DNA of 64,000 nt from JALEFZ01 sp039820545 (GTDB lineage Bacteria; Bacteroidota; Bacteroidia; J057), in contig JBCBPW010000011.1 in assembly GCA_039820545.1 (NCBI GenBank), positions 1-64,000 of the forward strand. The letters are read 5' to 3'. Position numbers and translations under genes: made by a program. Positions 8,554 through 17,151 of the stretch are shown one piece after another. Every line of letters starts with the position of its first letter. Positions within the stretch are counted from its first letter, which is position 1. Under the pieces are notes generated by a model. That model was not told the origin of the DNA. It made no database searches and saw only the letters and a program-made list of their open reading frames with translations.

Positions 8554-11037
8554 TTAGGGGGCTTGCAAACCTGTCTTAATGGCTAGTTCTACTTCTTTCC
8601 AGTCTCCATCTGAAAGCCCTTTTTGGGGATTTACAGTATTGAGATTGATTTCTACTGCATCCAATTCTAGCCATAATTGCTCTCGCTGGTCCAGTGCCTC
8701 ACGATGATGAGGATTGATAGTCAGTGCATATTCATAGTCAGACAGTGCCTTCTCTTTGAGATTGAGTGCAGCAAATACACGTCCACGCTGGTGATAAGAA
8801 TTGGGATCTTGAGGATTCAATCTAATGGCCTCCGTGTACTCTTTGATGCAGTCCTTGAAATAGCCCATACCTTGATAGCATTTGGCGAGCATGCGATGAT
8901 ACAAAGCGTATCCTTGCTGACGCTTGGGCTCAATCAAACTCAGGTTGCTGTAAGCTGCTTGATAGTCTTCATTGCGTAGGTACGCTGTAGCCAGTACCCA
9001 ATGATGGATATCTCCTAGGCTTCCTGCAAAGTTTCCTTCCTTCAAGTCATAAATGTCTAAAAAGGATTTTCCACCATACCGAACTTCCTTCACCTGATCT
9101 TCTGTAAGGATATTTTCCAATGCTACATAATTCAGGTTGAATAAGGTTGAATCCCAACTGGGACTGCCATAATTTCCCCACAGGACCAGATGTGCTCCAT
9201 ATACTTCTCCAATCCTTTTGGCTTCTTCTGCATTTTGAGGGCAGGCCACGCCATTGGCAAATGCTACGTGAAGCCCCAGTTCGCTACTCTCTTGCAGTGT
9301 ATTCAACCAATTTTTAATCTCTTCTTCTTTTGATTTTCCCTCTACAAAACAATCTGGATGAAGCGTAAAAGGCAAAATCAATACGTTGTATTTGTTGGTC
9401 TGCTGGAAAGTCTCTAGCAGATTGGGGGTCTCGGCTAGTTCTATCTCAGGATCTTTGCCGACAAACAACAACAATGACAGCGCAATGAACATACTGACGC
9501 CTACCCCCCAGACTCCTGCGAGCCAAGATACATTCTGGCGAGGAGCTTTCGCTTGCTGATGAGATGTGCGATGGGAAGTATCTTGTTGATTTTGACGGAT
9601 CATCAGTTCCCGCTCTCGGATCGAGTCAGAGAGTGCCGTCTCAGCAGGTCGATTTGCAGGATCTTGGATGATGCTGCGCATCGTGGGGCGAGGGATGACT
9701 TCTTCTACCTTATAGGTAGGTTCTTCCATTTTTACCTCTGCAAACTCAAGATAGATGGGTTCTGGTATATATATAGGAGGAAAGTCTACTTCTAAGTCTA
9801 ATACACCAGGATCTGATTCGATACGCTCAGTTACAATACCTGGAATCGATTCATCCTCTAATGCCGCAGGTTGTGGATCTGATGCGTCAGCCTCTTTCAG
9901 TGCTTCTTGGGTATCTCTATGAAGAATTGTTTCTTCCTGTGCTTCCTGTGCTTCCTGTGCTTCCTGTGCTTCCTGTGCTTCCTGTGCTTCCTGTGCTTCT
10001 TCTTGCGACAGATCTGTATTTAATGACTGTAGATGATCTGAGCTTTGTGAAGATTCTTCTATCAGCGTCTTTTTATCTTCCTTCACATGGGAGAGATGGG
10101 CCTCCACTGGTGCGGATTCTTCTTCTTCTACCAGTACATGAGTGCCTACAGGCTCTGCTGCTGGAGCAGGTTCCTCTGCTTTTATCATCTCGCCAGACTC
10201 TATCATCAGACTGATCTCAGGCTGGAAGAGCGCGGGATGCATCGCCTCTATTTCTCTCTGTCGGGTTTCTACAAATGAGCCTCCATTTCCTCGCAGATGA
10301 GGGAGTGTGCCAGGGCCTTGAATATTCTCAGACTCTTGCACTTTCTCGTGTCTAATCTCAGGAATAGGGGCAGGAGCCACCCACTGCCAGTTCATTAAGT
10401 CCCTTTCAGAACTCAAGTATAATAGGCCCCAAGAATGAAAGGTTCCCTCTTTTCTACTAGATTTCAACTCCCAATACTCATAGGGATCGCTGGGGATCTC
10501 ATGACGTGGGATATAGGTCTCTAGCAATTGGGCTGTATAATGCAAGCTTTCCTCTAGCGTACGCCCTGACATCAAAGCTGAGTAGAAGGTCGTTCGGAAG
10601 GCTTCTCTATCTATGGATTCATCTAAAAGTAGTACCGCAGCATGGCCCGAAAAGACCCACTGCTCCGCAATGTCCAGTGAAAAGCCAGCTTCCAGAATCA
10701 CCAGTTTCAATCCGCTTAAGCGTTCGAAATATAGTTGGTCAAAAGAAAGCATCTGGCGCTTACCGCGCGCCATATTGATATATAACTTCTCCTCTGAGGG
10801 ATATTCACCGACAATATGTAAGACCGAAATATAGGGATGGGAGACGGTTCCATTTAGGACCTCCCATGCGGGCAAGATATCTGCTGTTCCTTCACGTAAG
10901 ATCTGCAAGTGTGCATTTGCCTCTGTCTGAAGTGCCTGCAACTGCTCCTGTATACGCTTCGTATTTCGGTTGCCCCTTTTCTTTGGTAAATGACTAATGT
11001 AAGCAAGAAAAAGAGCGCTGGTGGTAGAACTCATCAT
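8554..11037 (-). CDS. Degenerate CHAT domain - TM - TolB-like - TPR protein
   Basis: 827 residues in four parts. Residues 1-230 are a CHAT-like domain with 'ISVLHIVGEYPS' (Glu78 at the catalytic His position) and 'LKLVILEAGFS' (no Cys), so it is catalytically dead. Residues about 235-500 are acidic and low-complexity, including seven AQE repeats. A transmembrane helix lies at about 501-524. The C-terminal part should be periplasmic: a TolB-like domain (about 545-640, 'YNVLILPFTLHPDC' and 'YGAHLVLWGNYG') and TPR units at about 690-790 ('AIRLNPQDPNSYHQRGRVFA'). I know this TM/TolB-like/TPR layout from other Saprospiria-type signalling proteins. It could link periplasmic sensing to a cytoplasmic caspase-fold scaffold. 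The first residue could also be Met2. Confidence 0.7.
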   Translation of the reverse strand: MMSSTTSALFLAYISHLPKKRGNRNTKRIQEQLQALQTEANAHLQILREGTADILPAWEVLNGTVSHPYISVLHIVGEYPSEEKLYINMARGKRQMLSFDQLYFERLSGLKLVILEAGFSLDIAEQWVFSGHAAVLLLDESIDREAFRTTFYSALMSGRTLEESLHYTAQLLETYIPRHEIPSDPYEYWELKSSRKEGTFHSWGLLYLSSERDLMNWQWVAPAPIPEIRHEKVQESENIQGPGTLPHLRGNGGSFVETRQREIEAMHPALFQPEISLMIESGEMIKAEEPAPAAEPVGTHVLVEEEESAPVEAHLSHVKEDKKTLIEESSQSSDHLQSLNTDLSQEEAQEAQEAQEAQEAQEAQEAQEETILHRDTQEALKEADASDPQPAALEDESIPGIVTERIESDPGVLDLEVDFPPIYIPEPIYLEFAEVKMEEPTYKVEEVIPRPTMRSIIQDPANRPAETALSDSIRERELMIRQNQQDTSHRTSHQQAKAPRQNVSWLAGVWGVGVSMFIALSLLLFVGKDPEIELAETPNLLETFQQTNKYNVLILPFTLHPDCFVEGKSKEEEIKNWLNTLQESSELGLHVAFANGVACPQNAEEAKRIGEVYGAHLVLWGNYGSPSWDSTLFNLNYVALENILTEDQVKEVRYGGKSFLDIYDLKEGNFAGSLGDIHHWVLATAYLRNEDYQAAYSNLSLIEPKRQQGYALYHRMLAKCYQGMGYFKDCIKEYTEAIRLNPQDPNSYHQRGRVFAALNLKEKALSDYEYALTINPHHREALDQREQLWLELDAVEINLNTVNPQKGLSDGDWKEVELAIKTGLQAP
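9934..9996 (-). repeat. 9-bp minisatellite, 7 perfect units
   Basis: Seven identical copies of TTCCTGTGC (plus strand) in tandem, encoding (Ala-Gln-Glu)7 in the acidic linker of the CHAT-TPR protein on the minus strand. The unit is a multiple of three, so copy-number change alters linker length without frameshift. Confidence 0.95.
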
Positions 11038-11379
11038 GGTATTTATTTAATACTCCACCAAACGGGATATTTATTTGAATAACAATTCCATAAAAGTAAC
11101 TCAATGATTATGCCATCGAATGTGGGATTTGCGCAGGCTATCCCATAGAAGGTTCAAATGGTAAAAAATGAAGATAATTCAGTGGAATTAAGAATAATCT
11201 ATATATCCTCAATTCTCGAACCTTTGACCCTTCGCAAATAATAGATCAAGTATTGTACCGAATAAATGACGACTCAGACGGAAGATGACCACATTTGCAT
11301 AGTGCTTATCAACTGTACGAATAGGCAGTGGTAAAAAAGGGGTATGCAAGATAAAAGAAGCAGTCAGTCTGCCCATCAA
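11038..11379. other. Intergenic region, nothing recognised
   Basis: 342 bp between the start of the CHAT-TPR gene and the stop of the PseC-like gene, both on minus. AT-rich, no credible ORF, RNA gene, terminator or clear TAnnTTTG element was found. It presumably contains the promoter of the CHAT-TPR gene. Confidence 0.4.
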
Positions 11380-12558
11380 TCATGAAGGAATCTCAGGATA
11401 TGAGGTAAAAAAATCTGATAATTTTTGAATGACGAAATCCTGCTGCTGCTCAGTGAGTGCAGGATACAGGGGCAGACTCAAGCATCGCTGATAATAGTGC
11501 TCTGCATGTGGGAAGTGAGAAGCGCCTTTGACCCTTTTTTGATAGTCAGGCTGATAATAAATCGGGATATAGTGTACTTGAGGATAGATTTTATGTGCCC
11601 TCAAGTAGTTGTATAAAGCTGTTCTATGGGGTGTCTCAATTACATATAGATGATAGGCATGCCCTTGATTGGGTAGGGGTAAGACGATCGGTAAAGAAGC
11701 CAATGCCTTATCGTATCGCTGGGCTAGTGCCCTTCGTTTGGCTATATTTTCTTCAGCTCTTGTGAGCTGACTAAGGCCCAAAGCTGCGTGTATATCGCTC
11801 ATACGGTAGTTATACCCCAGCATTTGCATCTCGTAGTACCATCCTCCATGATGATTTTCCAAAAGGCCCTCATCCCTTGTAATCCCGTGATTGCGATATT
11901 GAATCATGCGTTTGTAGAGGCTTTCATCATTCGTAGTGACCATGCCACCTTCGCCTGTGGCGATATGTTTGACGGGATGAAAGGAGAAAATGGCAAGATC
12001 TGCATAGGCACCGTTGCCACATGACTGTTGTTTTCCCTTGCTATCAGTAAAAAAGCCCCCTGGCGAGTGGCAGGAATCTTCGATGATTCGCAAATCGTGA
12101 ATGTCTGCAAGGGCGCGCACGCGCTCCATGTCTACAGGGTGTCCAGCAAAGTCTACGGCCACAATTCCCTGATATGTTCCTTTTGTTGTTTGATCTAATT
12201 TTTCCTCCAATAGATCCAAATCCATCACTCGTGTCTGGGGATCTATGTCCACCAGCTCGATGGTTCCTCCCGCATAGCGGACACAATTTGCCGAAGCTAC
12301 AAATGTGATCGGTGTCGTCAGGTAACGATCCCCAGGCTTCACGTCAAGTGCCAACGTACATAAATGTAGGGCAGCAGTTCCACTTGAGCATGCTACAGCA
12401 TATCTCGCACCTACATATGCCGCAAATGCCTCCTCAAATGCTGCAATACGAGGCCCTCCTGTGAGATAATCATGCTTGAGAACGGCTACGACAGCTTTGA
12501 TATCAGCCTCCGTAACTTCTTGGCGACCATAGGGGATGGGCAAATTAATTTCAGACAT
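11380..12558 (-). CDS. pseC: DegT/DnrJ/EryC1 sugar aminotransferase, PseC-like
   Basis: 392 residues, full length for the family. PLP-dependent sugar 4-aminotransferase. The N-terminus 'IPYGRQEVTEADIKAVVAVL' with 'DYLTGGPRIAAFEEAF', then 'CSSGTAALHLCTLAL' and 'TTPITFVASANCVRYAGG' closely follows PseC, which makes UDP-4-amino-4,6-dideoxy-N-acetyl-altrosamine in pseudaminic acid synthesis. The PLP lysine is in 'FSFHPVKHIATGEGG'. No other pse genes lie in the window, so the pathway assignment is by sequence resemblance only; another NDP-amino-sugar is possible. A near-consensus -7 element (TATACTTG) lies upstream on the minus strand. Confidence 0.75.
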   Translation of the reverse strand: MSEINLPIPYGRQEVTEADIKAVVAVLKHDYLTGGPRIAAFEEAFAAYVGARYAVACSSGTAALHLCTLALDVKPGDRYLTTPITFVASANCVRYAGGTIELVDIDPQTRVMDLDLLEEKLDQTTKGTYQGIVAVDFAGHPVDMERVRALADIHDLRIIEDSCHSPGGFFTDSKGKQQSCGNGAYADLAIFSFHPVKHIATGEGGMVTTNDESLYKRMIQYRNHGITRDEGLLENHHGGWYYEMQMLGYNYRMSDIHAALGLSQLTRAEENIAKRRALAQRYDKALASLPIVLPLPNQGHAYHLYVIETPHRTALYNYLRAHKIYPQVHYIPIYYQPDYQKRVKGASHFPHAEHYYQRCLSLPLYPALTEQQQDFVIQKLSDFFTSYPEIPS

Positions 12559-12650
12559 AGAAGTATTTAGGGGGAATCTTCACAAGTATAGCATTTCTTT
12601 TGGCTAGAGTCACCACAAGAATCCCCTGATTATTTCATCATACTTACGCA

Positions 12651-14537
12651 TTAGGGACTGACCTTCCGAAGAATGATCTGTGATTGTTGTGCCTGGATGA
12701 TTTTGTCGTATAACTTTTTTAGAGAGTGAAAAGAGGAAGGATCAAAGGTTGTACGGTTGATGGTCCAGATGCTTTGGACTTGGACTTGGTCCTGCATAGG
12801 TTCGACTTGAAAGAAAAAGGATATGTCCTGATTGGGTAATGAATAATGGACCGCATCAGGTACAGACTCTACCTGATAACCTTCGGGGATATTAAGCAAA
12901 GATGAAAATTGTTTTTTTCCCTTGATTCCAAAATCTATGGGGAATAGTCTCCTGGGGGTATCAAAAGGATTTTCCTTTTGTTGGAATCCCAACCAAGGAC
13001 TAAGGAACAGAAGGTCACCTACCTTACTCGCATACTCCTCTAGCTCGAGTTTGTAGGTCATTTTGAGTCCTCTATTTTTTTCTTGCGTCTCGACCGAAAA
13101 TGCTGTCAGATTTCCCTCTTGATACTGATCTGCTAAGTAGGCTTGCAGTTCACTTTCCGTTTGTGAACGATAAAAATCTCCGTAGTAACCTGTTCGAATC
13201 TCTGACACTTGTGCCTGAATAAGGCCCTCCTCATCAATATCGGTAGCTACAAGTATCTGTTTTTTCATGGGAAAATTCGTTTGTACAGTATGCCATACTC
13301 CTCCCTCTTTGTGTTTGAAATCAAGTACCCATCCCTCCTGATTGATCAAGTAAGATGGAGGATAGTCCATCACCGCTACATCAAGCGTAGCATCGAGGAC
13401 ATAGTTTTTGTCTGGTGTTTGTACGTAGACAACCATGATATTGAACTGCGAGAAGATAGGCCATGTCTTATTGACATCACCATTCTTTCGTGTGCTTGTG
13501 ATCATAGGTTTCGCATCTATACCTGCTTCTTGCAATAAAAAGATGAGCAATTGATTGATGTCAGAACTAGAGCCATAAGCTTCCAGAAAAGAATCTTTCA
13601 GTTTCTTCTCGGTTCCAATTCGGAAATCTCCATTCCATACCATTCTATCACGGACATAATGGAAAATATTACGGATGGTTTCCTCCTCTGTATTTCCTTT
13701 ACGATTGTCAATGTCCACTGCTTTAAGAATCGTTTTTGATCCTTTTTTATATTGTGTAAAGGACGATTCTTTCAGGAGATTCTTTGTGAAGTTTGGCCAA
13801 GTAGAAAGAACCTCTCGGACAATACCTTCGGGCGTCACATACTGTGCAAGTTGTAAAGTCAATTTGGGCATGTAATCGTCAATATTAGGCACAAAAGCCT
13901 CCTCTTGAGCGGCAGGGATATCCTCCATAGTAAAAGTCGTCACGATACCTCTGGTCTTTTTATCGAGCTTTTCTTGAAAAGTCCCTTGAAAGAATAGAGA
14001 ATATCCATGTTGTGGAGGTTGTTGAAAGATAAAATGGTTCTTCAGTGTAGGATAAAATCGCTGGAAATAGTGTATATACTGGAAAATACGCTCGTCTAAT
14101 AGTTCGTATGAAAGTTCGATGATAGATCCCACGCCTACTTGGGGTATAGCAAAAGCGACCTCTCGGATTCCTTCTTCTACTTCTTTATCGTAGATCTCAC
14201 GTTGTTTCAACTCCGCTATTTGAACGCCATTTTCCTTCGCGTTGTAACACTTTGCACTTATTTGCAAAAATGTCTCTTCTTCAGGAAAGTAAGCAAGCGT
14301 CTGGTTGGCAAACGTCTCTATGGCTTCTGCTTTGAGGATATGGACTCTTAAGGAGTAGGTCTTGAGAAATCCACCAGATTGGAGCTTGAGCTGGGTTGTT
14401 TCTTCCAAAATGATCGCCTCCGAGTCAGGAAAACGAGGGTACTTACGTTGGAAATCTGAAAGGCTGATCCCTAGATCTTGGGCGGGTAGTAGTGCCCCAG
14501 AAATCATGATCATGACAAAAAAGACATAGTTTTTCAT
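12651..14537 (-). CDS. DUF3857 / transglutaminase-like secreted protein
   Basis: 628 residues with a signal peptide (MKNYVFFVMIMISGALLPAQ). The N-terminal half is DUF3857-like ('YSLRVHILKAEAIETFANQT', 'VGVGSIIELSYEL'). A transglutaminase-like core follows at about 290-420 ('AYGSSSDINQLLIFLLQEAG', 'NYVLDATLD'). The catalytic Cys is replaced ('GSSSDIN'), and the His position reads 'IMVVYVQ', so no transglutaminase or peptidase activity is expected. The C-terminal third is beta-rich. It lies 46 bp downstream of a paralogue and is probably in the same transcript. Role unknown; the product is likely periplasmic. Confidence 0.75.
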   Translation of the reverse strand: MKNYVFFVMIMISGALLPAQDLGISLSDFQRKYPRFPDSEAIILEETTQLKLQSGGFLKTYSLRVHILKAEAIETFANQTLAYFPEEETFLQISAKCYNAKENGVQIAELKQREIYDKEVEEGIREVAFAIPQVGVGSIIELSYELLDERIFQYIHYFQRFYPTLKNHFIFQQPPQHGYSLFFQGTFQEKLDKKTRGIVTTFTMEDIPAAQEEAFVPNIDDYMPKLTLQLAQYVTPEGIVREVLSTWPNFTKNLLKESSFTQYKKGSKTILKAVDIDNRKGNTEEETIRNIFHYVRDRMVWNGDFRIGTEKKLKDSFLEAYGSSSDINQLLIFLLQEAGIDAKPMITSTRKNGDVNKTWPIFSQFNIMVVYVQTPDKNYVLDATLDVAVMDYPPSYLINQEGWVLDFKHKEGGVWHTVQTNFPMKKQILVATDIDEEGLIQAQVSEIRTGYYGDFYRSQTESELQAYLADQYQEGNLTAFSVETQEKNRGLKMTYKLELEEYASKVGDLLFLSPWLGFQQKENPFDTPRRLFPIDFGIKGKKQFSSLLNIPEGYQVESVPDAVHYSLPNQDISFFFQVEPMQDQVQVQSIWTINRTTFDPSSFHSLKKLYDKIIQAQQSQIILRKVSP

Positions 14538-14583
14538 GGCAAGAATCGTATTTAATGCTAGAAAATATAGTGTGTATTAGTCG

Positions 14584-16542
14584 TTAAGGTGTAGGCTTCC
14601 TCAATACCAACTGACGTTTCTGCACCTGAATCATCTTATCAAAGAAGTCTCTAATCTGATCATAGGTCTCCGCCCCAAAGTAGCCCAATCTCATGGTGTA
14701 CACTGAGCTAATATTTAACATATTGCCCTCCTGCACCATATTCACTTGAAAGGTCAGTAGATTATTTTTTGTACGTACCACTTCCTGGATATCCCCCCCC
14801 TCTAGTACAAACCCATCAGGTATCGCAAGCAACATGGTACTTTGGTATCGCTCTAGCTGGCCAAAATCAATCGGATAATAACGCTCCGTAGCTTTAAATG
14901 GATTGTCCTCAAAGGCGAAATTCAAAAAAGGCTTGATGTATAACTTGTCACTTATCCGCTGAGCAAAATCCTCACTTTCAAATTGATAAGATACCTTGAC
15001 AGCGCGATCCTTGTCATCAGGTTTGTCCAATGCTAATTGGCTGATTTCCCCTTCAGGCAGCAAGGCCGCTATTCCCTCTTGCAGATCCTCCTCTTCTACT
15101 TTTCTGTATGAAGCACCATAAGATCCTCCCAACGTGTGGGTAATTGTACCAGCAATCCCTCCTGTTTCATCTAGTGTCATCTGCGCAAAATTGATACGAT
15201 TCATGGTCTTTTGCGGGACAACTTTATGCCAAAAACCACCTGCCTCCTCTTCTAGTACCCAGCCATCTTGATATGCCAAGGCTGAGGGGATATATTTCCA
15301 GCTTTGGTTTTTTCCTGTAGCATCGAGTACATATACTTTTCCTGCAATCTTCACATGAGCGACAAGTGTATTGAACTGTTGTCTGATGGGAAATTCTTGA
15401 AAAGGATCTCCATACTTACGGGTGGCAATCAGCATAGGCTTGGCATCTAGCCCTGCATGTCTGAGGCAGTATACTAAGAGTTGATTGATCTCTCCGCTAC
15501 TTCCTCTTTCCTTCTTGTAGACTTTCGGGAGCTTTGCAATGGAAGCCATACTAAAATCTCCATTCCATTCCATACGGTCACGGATGATTTCATAGACAAT
15601 TTCCATTCGTTTGAGAGGGTCAGCTTCCTCATCTACATCTGCACAGGCCTTTTTATACAGCCCTTTACTCTTGGAATGATAATGCTGGGTATATTTATTT
15701 TCTCTAAAAGTTTCAGAAAATTCCTCCCATGTCTGATTCAAATATTTGGAAGAATTCTCATAGGTTTCACTTCCCTCAAATCCAACATTGGATACTTGGA
15801 GCATGATTTTGGGGAGGTAATCAGAAGGACAGGGTACGAAGGGTTCGTCCTTGATGGCAGGCATATGTTGCATCAAAAAAGCTGTACGGTTCTGATATCT
15901 AGATTTCTCTAGCTTCTCCTGAAAAGAGCCTTGAAAGTAATAATTGTAGCGTAAGAGGTTTCCTTCTCTGACATCAAAAGTGCTTCTCAGCGTTGGGTAG
16001 GCATTTTGGAAAGTCCAGTTTTGATAGTATTGCTGCTTGTCAGAGAAACCATAAGCTATGTCGATGATAGAGCCGACTTTGGCTTGGGGAAATGCGAAGG
16101 AAATCTTTACCTCTCCTCCTTCACTTTCATCCATAAAGTAGTCTTCCTCTGTCACTTCTGTGAACACTACAGAGTCTCCTTCTAGATTTTGGGTTCGCGC
16201 ATAAATGTAATCTAGTGTTTTTCTGTATGTGTTGAAGGTCAGGGTAATATCTGCCAAGTCTAGTGCGCCCTCTTTCAAGATATGCGTTCGCCGATAGATC
16301 TCTTTTTTTATGGCGTTATATCTTCCTGTAATCTGACAGCCTTCCCTAATGATTACTGCTTCAGCATCGGGAAAGGAATCATATTGAACGACAAAGTCTT
16401 GGGGAGCAAGCGAATCTGTACCAAATGGGGAGATGGCTAAAAAGGAACTGGTGTCTCGATCGATAATCAGGGTAAATTGTCCATACCCCATAGAGTATCC
16501 TATGAGCCAAAGAGAGATAATGAAGGAGAGGAAATGTTTCAT
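14584..16542 (-). CDS. DUF3857 / transglutaminase-like secreted protein, paralogue
   Basis: 652 residues, the same architecture as the downstream gene. There is a signal peptide (MKHFLSFIISLWLIGYSMGYG). The DUF3857-like part includes 'RRTHILKEGALDLADITLTF' and 'AKVGSIIDIAYGFSD'. The transglutaminase-like core contains 'ERGSSGEINQLLVYCLRHAG' (Ser/Gly where the Cys should be), 'FNTLVAHVKIAG' (a His is kept here) and 'VYVLDATG'. Loss of Cys makes it a probable pseudo-enzyme. It is first in a two-gene unit; both proteins end with similar 'LRKxxP' tails, supporting a tandem duplication. Confidence 0.75.
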   Translation of the reverse strand: MKHFLSFIISLWLIGYSMGYGQFTLIIDRDTSSFLAISPFGTDSLAPQDFVVQYDSFPDAEAVIIREGCQITGRYNAIKKEIYRRTHILKEGALDLADITLTFNTYRKTLDYIYARTQNLEGDSVVFTEVTEEDYFMDESEGGEVKISFAFPQAKVGSIIDIAYGFSDKQQYYQNWTFQNAYPTLRSTFDVREGNLLRYNYYFQGSFQEKLEKSRYQNRTAFLMQHMPAIKDEPFVPCPSDYLPKIMLQVSNVGFEGSETYENSSKYLNQTWEEFSETFRENKYTQHYHSKSKGLYKKACADVDEEADPLKRMEIVYEIIRDRMEWNGDFSMASIAKLPKVYKKERGSSGEINQLLVYCLRHAGLDAKPMLIATRKYGDPFQEFPIRQQFNTLVAHVKIAGKVYVLDATGKNQSWKYIPSALAYQDGWVLEEEAGGFWHKVVPQKTMNRINFAQMTLDETGGIAGTITHTLGGSYGASYRKVEEEDLQEGIAALLPEGEISQLALDKPDDKDRAVKVSYQFESEDFAQRISDKLYIKPFLNFAFEDNPFKATERYYPIDFGQLERYQSTMLLAIPDGFVLEGGDIQEVVRTKNNLLTFQVNMVQEGNMLNISSVYTMRLGYFGAETYDQIRDFFDKMIQVQKRQLVLRKPTP

Positions 16543-16620
16543 GGATGACTGATATTTTGATAGCCGAATATATGAATTTTCGTCTATATAAAAAGAAACT
16601 TACGCATGAATGATGATACA

Positions 16621-16668
16621 TAAGTTGATTTTGTCGAACAACTTACCTAAAATTGTATGCAAGCATAC
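16621..16668. promoter_or_regulatory. Two inverted repeats upstream of the MarR gene, candidate operator
   Basis: TAAGTTG (16621-16627) pairs with CAACTTA (16639-16645) over an 11-nt spacer. GTATGC-AA-GCATAC (16655-16668) is a perfect palindrome. Both lie within 90 bp upstream of the GTG start at 16709, where an autoregulated MarR protein would bind. Function is inferred from position only. Confidence 0.4.
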
Positions 16669-16708
16669 TATTTTTTGCTTGTGTTCATCACCTACCAATC
16701 TGTTCATT

Positions 16709-17149
16709 GTGGAAGTAAAGATCAAGGAAAAGAAGCGGGCGGTCTGCTTTGACATTAAAGTAGCCTGGCTAGCCATCGCAAGGATGTATAACGCTGAGGC
16801 GAATCTCGGAGATATCACTACCAATATCGGATTTGTCTTGCTGCATATAGACGAAGAGAATGGCACCCCCGCCACCAAAATTGCCCCACTTATGGGGATG
16901 GAAGCGAGGAGTCTGACACGGATGTTAGCCAAGCTGGAAGAACGAAACTTGATCTACCGTGTCCCCGACGAACACGATCGACGCATGGTGCGTATTTTCC
17001 TGACTGAGTATGGGCAGGAGAGGAAGCAATTCGCCAAAGATGTCGTGATCGGCTTTAATAAGAAATTGTACAAGGATATCCCCAAAGAGGATTTAACTAC
17101 TTTTTTCTCCGTTTTAGATAAAATACATAAAATCATTAAGGCTGATTAA
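16709..17149 (+). CDS. MarR family transcriptional regulator of fatty-acid degradation operon
   Basis: 146 residues from GTG 16709 ('(M)EVKIKEKKRAVCFDIKVAW'); an ATG at 16610 would add 33 residues that look non-coding and would cover the palindromes, so GTG is preferred. Winged helix with 'GTPATKIAPLMGMEARSLTRML' (helix-turn-helix) and 'PDEHDRRMVRIFLTEYGQE' (wing). It resembles the Bacteroidetes MarR proteins that precede 3-hydroxyacyl-CoA dehydrogenase and thiolase genes. Only 2 bp separate it from the FadJ-like gene, so it is co-transcribed. It probably represses the operon and responds to acyl-CoA, an inference from context. Confidence 0.8.
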   Translation: MEVKIKEKKRAVCFDIKVAWLAIARMYNAEANLGDITTNIGFVLLHIDEENGTPATKIAPLMGMEARSLTRMLAKLEERNLIYRVPDEHDRRMVRIFLTEYGQERKQFAKDVVIGFNKKLYKDIPKEDLTTFFSVLDKIHKIIKAD

Positions 17150-17151
17150 TC

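Noticed and set aside
9934..9996. CRISPR-like array
   Set aside because: Unit is 9 bp with no spacers and lies in frame inside a coding gene.
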